Notes: generated by a model not told the origin, from the letters alone. Shown: positions 34,646 through 43,871, counted from the stretch's first letter. The stretch: DNA of 64,000 nt from Massilia polaris (GCF_012927275.1 NZ_JABBGG010000008.1:155956-219955), one strand, 5' to 3'. Numbers and translations are program-made.

Positions 34646-35227
34646 TTAAAGCCGCAACAGCCGCCGCGGCAGGTTTTTTTTGTCGCGTGGGTTGGCAAGG
34701 AATCCGGCGAGGACCGTTTCAAACAGGCGGCCGCTGTCCGCGTACCGCGGCTGGCGCATCGTGCGCGGCGACCGAAGGTGCCTGAGCACGAAATAGTCCG
34801 CCAATAAATCGCCCTGCGCTTCCATGTTGTAGTCGGCGAGCGTCTTGCCAGCCGCGAGTTCGTAGCGGTATCCGAGCCCGATCCGGATCGCACCGCGCAG
34901 GCGTACCGGATAACCCAGCTGGTGCTGCCACACGTGCACCATCTCGTGCATGAACCAGTGCCTGGCATGATCGTCGCCGCGCGAGAAATCGGTCAGGCAG
35001 CAGGAACGGTGGAAGTAGATGCTTCCGTTGGGAGACATCGCGCAGTTGCGCGGCTGGAGGCCGAACGGCAGGTAGCGGCGGCCGAAGATGCGCACAAGCG
35101 CGTAGTCGATGGCGTCGCCGAAAATGGCCGAGGCCATGCGGACCTCGCCCTCCGTCATCGGACGGTGAGGTAGCGCCGCCGGGCGCGCTGCCGGCGTGAT
35201 GAGGATGTGCGGCGGTTCATGTGACAT
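34646..35227 (-). CDS. Putative zinc peptidase of the type found beside Rhs/Vgr genes
   Basis: 193 residues. The zinc site HEMVHVWQ (His94, Glu95, His98) follows an N-terminal part with MTEGEVRMASAIFGDAIDY, RIFGRRYLPFG and AMSPNGSIYFH, and is followed by YNMEAQGDLLADYF, where a Glu may complete the site. This is the pattern of small metalloprotease-like proteins often encoded next to VgrG/Rhs secretion genes. No such genes lie nearby in this window, so it appears as an orphan. No signal peptide. It ends 6 bp from the convergent CPBP gene. Confidence 0.7.
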   Translation of the reverse strand: MSHEPPHILITPAARPAALPHRPMTEGEVRMASAIFGDAIDYALVRIFGRRYLPFGLQPRNCAMSPNGSIYFHRSCCLTDFSRGDDHARHWFMHEMVHVWQHQLGYPVRLRGAIRIGLGYRYELAAGKTLADYNMEAQGDLLADYFVLRHLRSPRTMRQPRYADSGRLFETVLAGFLANPRDKKNLPRRLLRL

Positions 35228-35240
35228 CCGCCCATTCTAG

Positions 35241-35267
35241 CGCGGCGCGTGATTCGCACGCGCCGCG
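35241..35267 (-). terminator. Strong hairpin after the edd-eda operon
   Basis: CGCGGCGCGTG (35241-35251) pairs perfectly with CACGCGCCGCG (35257-35267) around a 5-nt loop, 11 nt past the eda stop. A T run is lacking, so it may act in RNA stability or Rho-assisted termination. Confidence 0.5.
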
Positions 35268-35277
35268 TTCAATTGCG

Positions 35278-35901
35278 TTAGCGCAGTGCGGCGGCCGCGC
35301 GGGCCAGTTCTGTAATGTGCGCCCAGTTGCCCGCCCTGATCGCATCTTTTGGCGTCAGCCAGGAACCGCCGACGCAGGCCACGTTTTTACATGCGAGGAA
35401 CTGCGCAGCGGTCTCGATCGAGATGCCGCCGGTCGGGCAAAAAGTCACGTCCGGCAGCGGACCGCCGATCGCGTTGAGCATGCCGACGCCGCCCGCCGGC
35501 ACCGCCGGGAACAGCTTCAGCTGGCGGAAGCCGGCTTCGCGCGCAGCCATCACTTCGGACGGCGTCATCACGCCCGGCAGCAGCGGCAGGCCGCTCTTGC
35601 GCGACGCTTCGATCAGCGCCTGCGTCAGGCCGGGCGACACGCCGAACACGGCGCCCGCATCGCGCGCCGCGGCGAATTCGTCGCCCTGGGTCAGCGTACC
35701 GACGCCAACGATCGCGCCCGGCACCTGCGCCATCGCGCGGATCGCGCCGAGGCCATGCTCGGTGCGCAGCGTCACTTCCAGAACGCGGATGCCGCCCGCG
35801 ACCAGCGCTTGCGCCAGCGGCACGGCGTGCTCAGGATCGTCGATGGCGATTACCGGGATTACGCTCGCCGAGCGCATGATGTCGAGTAGGGTCATGGTCA
35901 T
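35278..35901 (-). CDS. eda: KDPG aldolase (2-dehydro-3-deoxy-phosphogluconate aldolase)
   Basis: 207 residues; ATG 35901 overlaps the edd stop (ATGA). Class I aldolase: Glu42 in [11 protein letters not shown] and Schiff-base Lys129 in RQLKLFPAV, with the phosphate-binding CPTGGIS loop. It splits 2-keto-3-deoxy-6-phosphogluconate into pyruvate and glyceraldehyde 3-phosphate, the last reaction specific to the Entner-Doudoroff pathway. It is translated together with edd and controlled by the HexR-type box upstream of edd. Confidence 0.97.
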   Translation of the reverse strand: MTMTLLDIMRSASVIPVIAIDDPEHAVPLAQALVAGGIRVLEVTLRTEHGLGAIRAMAQVPGAIVGVGTLTQGDEFAAARDAGAVFGVSPGLTQALIEASRKSGLPLLPGVMTPSEVMAAREAGFRQLKLFPAVPAGGVGMLNAIGGPLPDVTFCPTGGISIETAAQFLACKNVACVGGSWLTPKDAIRAGNWAHITELARAAAALR

Positions 35902-37811
35902 TTTGGGTTCTTGATCAAAAAGTCTTCATCGGAGCCCGGCACCGTGTTGCCGATATCGGCGCCTTCATGCACGTTGAGGGTACTTGGAATCGGCGATGGC
36001 AGCGGGAATGTCGCGGCGCCCTGCTCCGCTTCGCTGATCGTACTGCGGAACATCGCGAACAGTTCGCGGCCCATGCCAACCTGGCAGGAGCCCAAATCCG
36101 CGGTGGCGTGCGATCGCGCCGCCCAGACTTCGGCAGGCACCAGCGCCTCAAGGGTGCCGGTACCGGCGTCGAGGCGGATGATGTCGCCGTCGCGCACCAG
36201 GCCAAGCGGGCCGCCGGCGAGAATTTCAGGCGACACGTGGATCGCCGCCGGCACCTTGCCCGACGCGCCGGACATGCGGCCGTCGGTGACCAGCGCGACC
36301 TTGCGGCCGGCGTCCTGCAGGTTTGCCAGCGCCGGGGTCAGCGCGTGCAGTTCCGGCATGCCGTTCGCGCGCGGTCCCTGGAAGCGCAGCACCGCGACGA
36401 AATCACGGTCGAGGCGTCCTGCTTTATAGGCGTGCATGAAGTCTTCCTGCGAATCGAAGGTCAGCGCGGGCGCTTCCACCACGCGATGCTCGATCTTCAC
36501 GGCCGACACCTTCATCACGGCGCGGCCCAGGTTACCGTCGACCAGCACCATGCCGCCGTCCGGTGAGAACGGTGCGCTGGCTGGACGCAGCACGCTGTCG
36601 TCGCCGGTGGTTTTCGGCGCCGGCTTCCAGATCACCTGCTCGCCGTCGAGGAAAGGCTCGGTGCAGTGGGCGCGCAGGCCTTTGCCGAGGATGGTGGTAA
36701 CGTCGTCGTGCAGCAGGCCGGCGTCGAGCAGTTCGCGGATCACGAAGCCGGTGCCGCCGGCGGCGTGGAAGTGGTTCACGTCGGCGTCGCCGTTCGGGTA
36801 GATCCGGGTCAGCATCGGGATGACCGCCGACAGCTCATTGAAGTCGTTCCAGTCGATGACGATACCGGCGGCGCGCGCGATCGCCACCAGGTGCAGCGTG
36901 TGATTGGTCGAACCACCGGTAGCCAGCAGGCCGATGATGCCGTTGACCATGCACTTCTCGTCGACCACCTGGCCGACCGGCGTGTAGTTGCCCTGCTCGC
37001 TGATCGCGACCGCGCGCTGCGCAGCTGCCGCAGTCAGCGCATCGCGCAGCGGCGTGCCCGGCGTGATGAAGGCGGCGCCCGGCAGGTGCAGGCCCATGAT
37101 CTCCATCAGCATCTGGTTGCTGTTGGCGGTGCCGTAGAAGGTGCAGGTGCCGGCGCCGTGATACGACGCCGCTTCGTTCTCGAGCAGCTCTTCGCGCGTG
37201 GCCTTGCCCTGTGCGTACAGCTGGCGGATGCGCGCCTTTTCCTTGTTCGAGATACCCGTCGTCATCGGGCCGGCCGGCACGAACACCGCCGGCAAGTGGC
37301 CGAAGTGCAGCGCGCCGATCAACAGGCCCGGGACGATCTTGTCGCATACGCCGAGGTACAGGACGGAGTCGAACATATTGTGGGACAGCGCCACCGCGGT
37401 CGACATCGCGATCGTATCGCGCGAGAACAGCGACAGCTCCATGCCCGGCTGGCCTTGCGTGACGCCGTCGCACATCGCAGGCACGCCGCCGGCGAACTGG
37501 GCGACCGCGTCGGCCTTGCGCACGGCGTCCTTGATAATCGCCGGGAAGGACTCGAAGGGCTGGTGCGCGGACAGCATGTCGTTGTAGGAGGAGATGATGG
37601 CGACCGAAGGCTTCTTGAATTCCTTCAGCTTCAGCTTGTCGCTGGCGGGGAAAGCAGCGAAGCCGTGCGCCAGGTTGGTGCACGACAGCGCGCCGCGCTG
37701 CACGCCCTGCATGCGGGCCGCATCGAGGTGCGCGAGGTAAGCCGTCCGTGAAGATTTGCTGCGCTTGATAATCCGCTGCGTTACCGCGTCAACTACAGGA
37801 TGCAAGGCCAT
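35898..37811 (-). CDS. edd: 6-phosphogluconate dehydratase
   Basis: 637 residues from the ATG at 37811, which has AAGGA at proper distance; an in-frame ATG 6 nt earlier sits directly on that ribosome binding site. IlvD/Edd family with a [4Fe-4S] cluster: conserved Cys motifs in [19 protein letters not shown] and [13 protein letters not shown], plus [13 protein letters not shown]. Entner-Doudoroff signature differences from IlvD (the AHQPFESFP segment and length over 600) favour Edd. It dehydrates 6-phosphogluconate to KDPG. With eda it forms an operon divergent from pgi. Confidence 0.96.
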   Translation of the reverse strand: MALHPVVDAVTQRIIKRSKSSRTAYLAHLDAARMQGVQRGALSCTNLAHGFAAFPASDKLKLKEFKKPSVAIISSYNDMLSAHQPFESFPAIIKDAVRKADAVAQFAGGVPAMCDGVTQGQPGMELSLFSRDTIAMSTAVALSHNMFDSVLYLGVCDKIVPGLLIGALHFGHLPAVFVPAGPMTTGISNKEKARIRQLYAQGKATREELLENEAASYHGAGTCTFYGTANSNQMLMEIMGLHLPGAAFITPGTPLRDALTAAAAQRAVAISEQGNYTPVGQVVDEKCMVNGIIGLLATGGSTNHTLHLVAIARAAGIVIDWNDFNELSAVIPMLTRIYPNGDADVNHFHAAGGTGFVIRELLDAGLLHDDVTTILGKGLRAHCTEPFLDGEQVIWKPAPKTTGDDSVLRPASAPFSPDGGMVLVDGNLGRAVMKVSAVKIEHRVVEAPALTFDSQEDFMHAYKAGRLDRDFVAVLRFQGPRANGMPELHALTPALANLQDAGRKVALVTDGRMSGASGKVPAAIHVSPEILAGGPLGLVRDGDIIRLDAGTGTLEALVPAEVWAARSHATADLGSCQVGMGRELFAMFRSTISEAEQGAATFPLPSPIPSTLNVHEGADIGNTVPGSDEDFLIKNPK

Positions 37812-37836
37812 GGTCATTCCTTTTGAATTAATTTTC

Positions 37837-37851
37837 TGAAATTTTACTACA
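37837..37851 (-). promoter_or_regulatory. HexR-type operator upstream of edd-eda
   Basis: On the minus strand the 15-mer reads TGTAGTAAAATTTCA. The left half equals the zwf-proximal box (TGTAGTAAATTTACA) and the right half is degenerate. It lies 26 bp ahead of the edd start codon. Confidence 0.6.
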
Positions 37852-37880
37852 AATCGGATCCGGATGCGCATTTCGCGGAC

Positions 37881-37970
37881 CGTCGGGCGGGTAAGCGCTT
37901 GCGCGCACCCGCCGGGTTCCGTCTTGGACATGCATTGGCGGGTGCGCGCTGCGCGCTTACCCGCCCTACG
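37881..37970. repeat. Tandem pair of palindromes between edd and pgi (dispersed family, G+C-rich variant)
   Basis: Two neighbouring hairpins: CGGGCGGGTAAGCGC...GCGCACCCGCCGG (about 37884-37914) and GGCGGGTGCGCGC...GCGCGCTTACCCGCCCTACG (37937-37970). They share the AAGCG loop and the CGCCCTACG end with copies 1 to 3. Unlike those, this copy is in a divergent promoter region. Confidence 0.75.
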
Positions 37971-37991
37971 CCATCTCCTGCCACATCGGTT

Positions 37992-38006
37992 TGTAGTGAA
38001 TTTACG
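37992..38006 (+). promoter_or_regulatory. HexR-type operator upstream of pgi
   Basis: TGTAGTGAATTTACG differs from the zwf-proximal box TGTAGTAAATTTACA at two positions. It lies 76 bp ahead of the pgi start codon, in an AT-rich stretch (37990-38040) that must hold the promoter. Confidence 0.65.
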
Positions 38007-38081
38007 TATACATCATGTATTATTCGATAATCTTACGCGCGATGCGCGACTCGTCTTCAACCTATCTAACGTACGACATCC

Positions 38082-39725
38082 ATGCGCCAGCCAGCCCTTA
38101 CCCATACCGCCAGCTTCCAGGCTCTTGAAACCCACGCTGTCGAAGCCGAAGACTGGCAATTGCGCGGCCTGTTTTCCGCCGATCCGGAGCGCTTCCCGAA
38201 GCTGACCGTCGACGCCGCAGGCCTGTTCTTAGACTATTCAAAAAACCGGCTTGACGGGCGCACGCTTGAACTGCTGGCCGACCTGGCGCGCGAGCGTGGC
38301 CTGGAGGCTCGCCGCGACGCTATGTTCGCAGGCGAGAAGATCAACCTGACCGAAGGCCGCGCCGTGCTGCATACCGCGCTGCGCGCGCCGCGCACCGCCG
38401 AGCTGACGGTCGACGGCCAGGACGTCATCGCCGACGTCCACGCAGTGCTCGACCGCGTACGCGCGTTCTCCGATACGGTGCGCGCCGGTACGTGGCTGGG
38501 CTACACCGGCAAGCCGATCACCGACATCGTCAACATCGGCATCGGCGGCTCCGACCTCGGCCCGAAAATGATCTGCCTCGCGCTGCGCCAGTACACGCAC
38601 CCGCGCCTGACCATGCACTTCGTCTCCAACGTCGACGGTCACGACATCGACGCCGCGCTCGCCAAAGTGAACCCGGAAACGACGCTGTTCATCATCGCAT
38701 CCAAAACCTTCACCACCGCAGAAACCATGATGAACGCGCAGACCGCGCGCGCATGGTTTCTGCAGCACGCGCAGGAGTCGGAGCTGTCGCGCCACTTCGT
38801 CGCCGTATCGACCAACACCGAAGCGATCAAGACCTTCGGCATCGACCCGGCCAACATGTTCCCGTTCTGGGACTGGGTCGGCGGACGTTATTCGGTATGG
38901 TCGGCGATCGGCCTGCCGGTAGCGCTGGCAGTCGGCTTCGGCTACTTCAGCGACCTGCTGGCCGGCGCCCACGCGATGGACCTGCACTTCAAGGAAGCGC
39001 CGCTCGACAAGAACATGCCGGTACTGCTTGGCCTGATCGGCTTCTGGAACCGCCAGTTCCTCGGCTGCTCGTCGGTATCGATCGCGCCCTACCACCAGGA
39101 CCTCAACCGCTTCCCGGCCTACCTGCAGCAGCTGGACATGGAGAGCAACGGCAAGCGCGTGACGCGCGACGGCCAGCCGCTCGACGTGGCCACCTGCCCG
39201 GTGATCTGGGGCGACTGCGGCACCAACGGCCAGCATGCGTACTTCCAGCTGCTCCACCAGGGCACCGACGTGACGCCGATCGACTTCATCGCCGCGCTAC
39301 GCCCTGCGCACGAGTACGAGAACCACCACGCGGCACTGCTGGCGAACTGCTTCGCCCAGTCGGAAGCCTTCATGAAGGGGAAAACGCTGGACGAAGTGCG
39401 CGCCGACCTGCGGCAGCAAGGCCTGTCGCTTGCCGAGATCGAGCGCCTGGCGCCGCACAAGACCTTCCCCGGCAACCGTCCGAGCAACACCATCCTGATG
39501 GAGTACCTGAACCCATTCACGCTTGGCGCCCTGGTTGCGCTGTACGAGCATAAAACGTTCGTGCAGGGCGTGATCTGGAACGTGAACAGTTTCGACCAGT
39601 GGGGCGTCGAACTCGGCAAGGTACTGGCGAAGAACATCGAAACGGAGCTGACCGGCGAAGCCAAACCAGAACGCCACGACAGCTCGACCAATGGCCTCAT
39701 TGCGATGGCCAAGGCAGCCACCTGA
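38082..39725 (+). CDS. pgi: Glucose-6-phosphate isomerase
   Basis: 547 residues, full length. Family segments: [54 protein letters not shown], the [13 protein letters not shown] active-site loop, and [15 protein letters not shown] at the end. It converts glucose 6-phosphate to fructose 6-phosphate; with an Entner-Doudoroff pathway present it likely runs mainly backwards to recycle triose phosphates into zwf. It carries a HexR-type box and is followed by a lactonase gene one base after its stop. Confidence 0.97.
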   Translation: MRQPALTHTASFQALETHAVEAEDWQLRGLFSADPERFPKLTVDAAGLFLDYSKNRLDGRTLELLADLARERGLEARRDAMFAGEKINLTEGRAVLHTALRAPRTAELTVDGQDVIADVHAVLDRVRAFSDTVRAGTWLGYTGKPITDIVNIGIGGSDLGPKMICLALRQYTHPRLTMHFVSNVDGHDIDAALAKVNPETTLFIIASKTFTTAETMMNAQTARAWFLQHAQESELSRHFVAVSTNTEAIKTFGIDPANMFPFWDWVGGRYSVWSAIGLPVALAVGFGYFSDLLAGAHAMDLHFKEAPLDKNMPVLLGLIGFWNRQFLGCSSVSIAPYHQDLNRFPAYLQQLDMESNGKRVTRDGQPLDVATCPVIWGDCGTNGQHAYFQLLHQGTDVTPIDFIAALRPAHEYENHHAALLANCFAQSEAFMKGKTLDEVRADLRQQGLSLAEIERLAPHKTFPGNRPSNTILMEYLNPFTLGALVALYEHKTFVQGVIWNVNSFDQWGVELGKVLAKNIETELTGEAKPERHDSSTNGLIAMAKAAT

Positions 39726-39726
39726 C

Positions 39727-40626
39727 ATGACGACCATGGACACTAACGACATCACGGTCGCCTGGGACGCGCCGATGAACGTGGGCGAATGCCCGCTCTG
39801 GCATCCGGCCGAATCGTGCCTGTACTGGGTCGACATCGGCGGCTTCACGATCCACCGCCTCCATCCATCGACCGGCACGCACGATGAATGGCGCATGCCG
39901 ACCGAGCCCTCGGCGCTCGCGCTGAACGCCACCGGCGGCCTGGTGGTGGCGATGCGCGCGGGTTTTTTCACGTTTAATCCGCAGGACGGCAGCATCGCCG
40001 AGATTGCGCCGGCGCCGTACGACATGACGACAACGCGCTTCAACGATGGCCGCGTCGATCCGGCGGGCCGATTCTGGGTCGGCACCATCTACGAACCGCG
40101 CGACCAGCAGGCCGCGCAGATGTTCTGCCTCGAGAAAGGCAAGGTCGAACTCAAATGGTCGGGCGGCATGACGGTATCGAACGGCCTCGCCTTCTCGCTC
40201 GATGCCACTTCGATGTACCACGCGGACACCACCACCCACCGCGTCGACCGCTACCAGTTCGACAGCGCCACCGGCACTGTCGCCCACCCATCGCGCTTCC
40301 AGCAGTTCTCGGCCGACAAAACCCGCAACTATGGCGGCCGCCCGGATGGCGCAGCGGTCGACAGCGAGGGCGCGTACTGGGTCGCCATGATCGAAGGCGC
40401 GCGCCTGCTGCGCTTTGCGCCGGACGGCGAACTGCTGGATGAACTGAAGCTCCCGGTTCGCTGCCCGACCATGATGGCCTTCGGCGGCGACGACATGCGT
40501 ACGCTTTTCATCACCAGCCTTGGCCACCGTCCGGCCGAGGAAATCGCGCAGTTCCCACTAACCGGCCGCCTGCTGTCGTTGCGCGTGGACGTCGCAGGCC
40601 GCGTAGAGAATGCCTATCAGCCATGA
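39727..40626 (+). CDS. SMP-30/gluconolactonase family protein
   Basis: 299 residues from ATG 39727, one base after the pgi stop. SMP-30/LRE beta-propeller: GECPLWHPAESCLYWVDI with the metal-binding Glu, RFNDGRVDPAGRFWVGTI (Asn/Asp), VSNGLAFSLDATSMYHADT and RPDGAAVDSEGAYWVAM. Such enzymes open sugar lactones with a divalent metal. In this operon-like setting a 6-phosphogluconolactonase or gluconolactonase role is likely, filling the step between Zwf and Edd, since no pgl gene is seen in the window. Confidence 0.9.
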   Translation: MTTMDTNDITVAWDAPMNVGECPLWHPAESCLYWVDIGGFTIHRLHPSTGTHDEWRMPTEPSALALNATGGLVVAMRAGFFTFNPQDGSIAEIAPAPYDMTTTRFNDGRVDPAGRFWVGTIYEPRDQQAAQMFCLEKGKVELKWSGGMTVSNGLAFSLDATSMYHADTTTHRVDRYQFDSATGTVAHPSRFQQFSADKTRNYGGRPDGAAVDSEGAYWVAMIEGARLLRFAPDGELLDELKLPVRCPTMMAFGGDDMRTLFITSLGHRPAEEIAQFPLTGRLLSLRVDVAGRVENAYQP

Positions 40627-41081
40627 CCAAACCAAACCTCCCCCTCCGGACGCTGGCTGCTGCCACCGTCCTCTGCCTCACCGCCCACGCGAACGCAGCG
40701 CCTGAAGGCGACAAAGGAATCTGCGCGTTCATCCAGCAGGAAGACGCGCACCTCGCCGCGCAGGTCGAAGGCCGCACTGGAGCGCCGCCGGACCGGTTCA
40801 TCGGCAAGGGAGGGAAAGGTTCGACCTACCGGTACGATGCGCGCGACGCGAGGATCGACTACCGCGTGACGGCCGACGGCCGGCCCTGGGTTGTCAGTTC
40901 CGTCATGGAGCGTCGCCACATCGCCGCACGCGGGTGGACGCACGACAGCGTGGCGCAGCAATTGAACCTGCCGCAGCCATTGCCTGCCAGGCTAGAACTG
41001 ACCTGCGAACATCGTACTTTGTATGTCGCCAGCGCTGCAGGACGCATCGAGTCGTTGTCGCTGGAGGCAAGGGCTGACTGA
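40623..41081 (+). CDS. Secreted hypothetical protein
   Basis: 152 residues; the ATG at 40623 overlaps the lactonase stop (ATGA), so it is co-translated. A signal peptide (LRTLAAATVLCLTAHANA) predicts periplasmic or secreted location. The mature part has two Cys (GICAF and ELTCEH), and no family I recognise. It is the last gene before a 34-bp-unit tandem repeat and the zwf promoter region. A link to sugar catabolism is only positional. Confidence 0.75.
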   Translation: MTKPNLPLRTLAAATVLCLTAHANAAPEGDKGICAFIQQEDAHLAAQVEGRTGAPPDRFIGKGGKGSTYRYDARDARIDYRVTADGRPWVVSSVMERRHIAARGWTHDSVAQQLNLPQPLPARLELTCEHRTLYVASAAGRIESLSLEARAD

Positions 41082-41110
41082 TTTACCCCGCCGGGCCGGC
41101 CGGATCGACT

Positions 41111-41244
41111 GAACGTCCCTGGGGTCTGTCCCCGGGGACGGACCGAACGTCCATGGGGTCTGTCCCCGGGGACGGACCGAACGTCCTTGGGGTCTGTCCC
41201 CGGGGACGGACCGCGTCCTTGGGGTCTGTCCCCGGGGACGGACC
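41111..41244. repeat. Four tandem copies of a 34-bp unit with a 22-bp near-palindrome
   Basis: The unit starts GAACGTCCNTGG and ends with the near-palindrome GGTCTGTCCCCGGGGACGGA plus CC, which begins at 41123, 41157, 41191 and 41223 (periods 34, 34 and 32; the last unit lacks two bases). Copies differ almost only at one base (C, A, T, T). No unique spacers exist, so it is not a CRISPR array. It lies between a stop codon and the HexR boxes of zwf. Confidence 0.9.
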
Positions 41245-41271
41245 GGGTCACGAATGGCCCCGACGTGGGAA

Positions 41272-41286
41272 TGTAGTAGATTTACT
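41272..41286 (+). promoter_or_regulatory. HexR-type operator 1 upstream of zwf
   Basis: TGTAGTAGATTTACT, 13 of 15 positions identical to operator 2. The two are 32 bp apart start to start, about three helical turns, allowing side-by-side binding. Confidence 0.7.
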
Positions 41287-41303
41287 TGCAAAGCAAATAT
41301 TGA

Positions 41304-41318
41304 TGTAGTAAATTTACA
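41304..41318 (+). promoter_or_regulatory. HexR-type operator 2 upstream of zwf
   Basis: TGTAGTAAATTTACA is a near-perfect palindrome and matches the known HexR motif (TGTARTWWWYTACA-like, described in gammaproteobacteria). It lies 93 bp before the zwf start codon; hexR is encoded directly after zwf. Confidence 0.8.
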
Positions 41319-41411
41319 TAAACACTGCGGCATCCTGCACTTGCATGCGCCAGCGCGGGCTTGAACGCTGCGTCATCTTCCCTCGGCATTTACTTTCTGC
41401 GATCAAATACT

Positions 41412-42878
41412 ATGGCTCTTACCGATTTCGACCTCGTTCTCTTTGGCGGCAGCGGCGATCTGGCGATGCGCAAGCTGCTGCCGGCGATGTACGCCCGCGA
41501 CGTATGCAACGACCTTCCGCCGACCGCGCGCATCATCTGCGTGGGCCGCCACGAGTGGTCGCAGGACGAATTCCTGGCCACGATCGAGAGCACCTCGAAG
41601 CCGCACCTGAAGCAGGTCGACGAAGCGGTGTGGGCCAAGTTCACCAAACGTATCGTGTATGTGTCGCTGAATGCGACCGAATCTTCAACCTACGGGCCGC
41701 TGGTCGAGGCGCTGCGCAAGGACGATGCGCTGACCCGCGTCTATTACCTCGCCACGCCGCCGCACCTGTTCGCGCGCATCTGCGACAATCTCGCCGCGAC
41801 CGGCCTGGCCACGCCGAACTCGCGCGTGGTGCTGGAAAAGCCGCTCGGCCGCGACCTCGCCAGCGCCAAGCAGATCAACGCCGACGTGGGCAAGGTGTTC
41901 GCCGAAAACCAGATCTACCGGATCGACCACTATCTCGGCAAGGAGACCGTGCAGAACCTGCTGGCCCTGCGCTTCGGGAACATCCTGTTCGAGCCGCTGT
42001 GGCGGCGCGAATGGATCTCGGACGTTCAGATCACCATCGCCGAGAAGATCGGCGTCGGCAACCGCATGGGCTACTACGACACCTCGGGCGCGCTGCGCGA
42101 CATGCTGCAGAATCACTTGCTGCAGCTGCTGTGTATCGTCGCGATGGAGCCGCCGACCTCGATCGCGCCTGACGCCGTGCGTGACGCGAAGCTGCAGGTC
42201 CTGCGCTCGCTCAAACGCTTCACGCCGACCACGCTGTCGCAGAATATCGTGCGCGGCCAGTACCGCGCCGGCCACGTCGACGGCACCGCGGTGCCGAGCT
42301 ACCGCGACGAACCGGATGCGCCGCAGCAGTCGCGCACCGAGACCTTCGTCGCGCTGAAGGCGGAAATCGATACCTGGCGCTGGGCCGGCGTGCCGTTCTA
42401 CCTGCGCACCGGCAAGCGCATGGCCGACCGCCTCGCCGAAATCGTGGTGCGCTTCAAGCCGATCCCGCATTCGATCTTCAACCAGCCGAACAACAGCTTC
42501 CAGCCGAACAGCCTGGTCATCCGCCTGCAGCCTGACGAAGGCCTGCGCATGAACCTGATGGCGAAGACCCCCGGCGACGGCATGCGCCTGAAACAGGCCG
42601 AACTCGAACTCGATTTCCGCGAACAGTTCAAGGCGCCGCGCATGGAAGCCTACGAACGCCTGCTGCTCGACGTCCTGCGCGGCCAGCTGACCCTGTTCAT
42701 GCGCGGCGACGAGCTGGAAGCGGCATGGGAATGGGTCGAACCGATCCTGAACCACTGGGAGCAGGAAGACAGCATGCCGGTGCCGTACACCGCCGGCACC
42801 TGGGGCCCTGCCGCGTCGTCGGCGCTGATCGGCCGCGATGGACTCCAGTGGCGCGAAGAAGCGTTACCTGAGGACTAA
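41412..42878 (+). CDS. zwf: Glucose-6-phosphate 1-dehydrogenase
   Basis: 488 residues from ATG 41412 (MALTDFDLVLFGGSGDLAMR), giving the NADP-binding GGSGDLA loop at the very N-terminus as in the family; an upstream in-frame start would add 17 unrelated residues. The substrate-binding motif RIDHYLGKETVQNLLALRF is present, as are LEKPLGRDL and the ETFVALKAEIDTWRWAGVPF segment. It oxidises glucose 6-phosphate to 6-phosphogluconolactone, feeding the Entner-Doudoroff enzymes encoded just left. Two HexR-type boxes precede it and hexR follows. Confidence 0.97.
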   Translation: MALTDFDLVLFGGSGDLAMRKLLPAMYARDVCNDLPPTARIICVGRHEWSQDEFLATIESTSKPHLKQVDEAVWAKFTKRIVYVSLNATESSTYGPLVEALRKDDALTRVYYLATPPHLFARICDNLAATGLATPNSRVVLEKPLGRDLASAKQINADVGKVFAENQIYRIDHYLGKETVQNLLALRFGNILFEPLWRREWISDVQITIAEKIGVGNRMGYYDTSGALRDMLQNHLLQLLCIVAMEPPTSIAPDAVRDAKLQVLRSLKRFTPTTLSQNIVRGQYRAGHVDGTAVPSYRDEPDAPQQSRTETFVALKAEIDTWRWAGVPFYLRTGKRMADRLAEIVVRFKPIPHSIFNQPNNSFQPNSLVIRLQPDEGLRMNLMAKTPGDGMRLKQAELELDFREQFKAPRMEAYERLLLDVLRGQLTLFMRGDELEAAWEWVEPILNHWEQEDSMPVPYTAGTWGPAASSALIGRDGLQWREEALPED

Positions 42879-42880
42879 AA

Positions 42881-42979
42881 ATGGAAACGCAAGGAGCCTG
42901 GCCATGCATGGCCAGCCCGTTCCGCAGGCGCGGCGCGTTGCGCCACGAAACCCCTGCTTCACCGTTGCCTGAGGACTAA
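42881..42979 (+). CDS. Possible small ORF (32 aa) between zwf and hexR
   Basis: ATG 42881 lies two bases after the zwf stop and the frame ends at 42979, five bases before hexR. The product METQGAWPCMASPFRRRGAL... ends in PLPED, echoing the zwf end ALPED; the DNA TTRCCTGAGGACTAA is duplicated at 42864-42878 and 42965-42979. The ORF contains an 18-bp perfect palindrome CTGGCCATGCATGGCCAG (42898-42915). It could be an insertion by duplication that carries hexR's ribosome-binding region rather than a gene. Confidence 0.3.
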   Translation: METQGAWPCMASPFRRRGALRHETPASPLPED

Positions 42980-42984
42980 GCCCA

Positions 42985-43839
42985 ATGCTGCTCGATTCGA
43001 TCCGCACCCAGCTCGACTCGCTGTCGCGCTCCGAGCGCAAGGTTGCGCTGGCGGTGCTCGACAACCCGGGCGGCACCGTCAGCCAGAACATCACGGCGCT
43101 GGCCAAGGCCGCGCAGGTGTCCGAGCCGACGGTCGTGCGCTTTTGCCGCACGCTCGGCTACGACGGCTGGCACGAGTTCAAGCTGAAGCTGGCGCAGGGC
43201 CTCGCGCTTGCGCTGCCCGGTGCGAACGAGCAGCCAGCCCAGGACGACCTGGCGGCGGACCTGGTCAACAAGATCTGCAGTCGCTCGATCAACACCCTGC
43301 TCGACCTGCGCAACAATCTCAATCCCGAGGCGATCCAGCGCGCGCTCGACATCCTCTCGCGCGCCAACAAGATCGAATTCTACGGCCAGGGCACGTCGGG
43401 CATCGTCGCCACCGACGCCCAGCACAAGTTCTTCCGCTCGGGCGTGCCGACCGTGGCCTACGCCGACCCGGCCATCCACAGCATCGCCGCGTCGCTGCTG
43501 CACGCGGGCGACGCGGTGGTGGCGATTTCGCAGCGAGGCAACAACTCGGCGCTGGTGCGCTCGGCCAAGCTGGCGCGCCGCGGCGGCGCCGACGTGATCG
43601 TGCTGGCCCCATCGGGCACGCCGCTGGCCGACATGGCGACGGTGCTGATCCCGATCGACCTGGTTTTCAATATCGACCCGTACACGCCGATCTCGGCGCG
43701 CCTTGCCTACCTGGTCGTCATCGACGTGCTCGCAGTCGGCCTCGCGCTGCAGCGCGGCCCTGAATTCCGCCGCAAGATGCAGAACGCCCAGAAGGCGCTG
43801 CAGGAGTTCGACATGCAGTTCGACTCGTTCATCGGCTAA
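42985..43839 (+). CDS. hexR: HexR, RpiR-family repressor of sugar catabolism
   Basis: 284 residues. An N-terminal RpiR helix-turn-helix (about 1-77, NITALAKAAQVSEPTVVRFC) and a C-terminal SIS sugar-phosphate-binding domain (about 120-255, IEFYGQGTSGIVATDAQHKF, VAISQRGNNSALVRSAKLA). HexR proteins bind KDPG, which releases them from operators in front of zwf, edd and pgi. Matching boxes occur at 37837, 37992, 41272 and 41304. Its position after zwf (ED pathway entry) suggests autoregulation through the zwf promoter. Confidence 0.93.
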   Translation: MLLDSIRTQLDSLSRSERKVALAVLDNPGGTVSQNITALAKAAQVSEPTVVRFCRTLGYDGWHEFKLKLAQGLALALPGANEQPAQDDLAADLVNKICSRSINTLLDLRNNLNPEAIQRALDILSRANKIEFYGQGTSGIVATDAQHKFFRSGVPTVAYADPAIHSIAASLLHAGDAVVAISQRGNNSALVRSAKLARRGGADVIVLAPSGTPLADMATVLIPIDLVFNIDPYTPISARLAYLVVIDVLAVGLALQRGPEFRRKMQNAQKALQEFDMQFDSFIG

Positions 43840-43871
43840 AATCGACGTTTTGACCGTCGACCCGACCCGCC

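Noticed and set aside
41111..41244. CRISPR array
   Set aside because: Units follow each other without unique spacers, have only four copies and no cas gene nearby.
40859..41333. Minus-strand ORFs with repeated RPRGQTPG/SPGTDP peptides
   Set aside because: They arise from translation of the 34-bp tandem array; no ribosome binding site or family.
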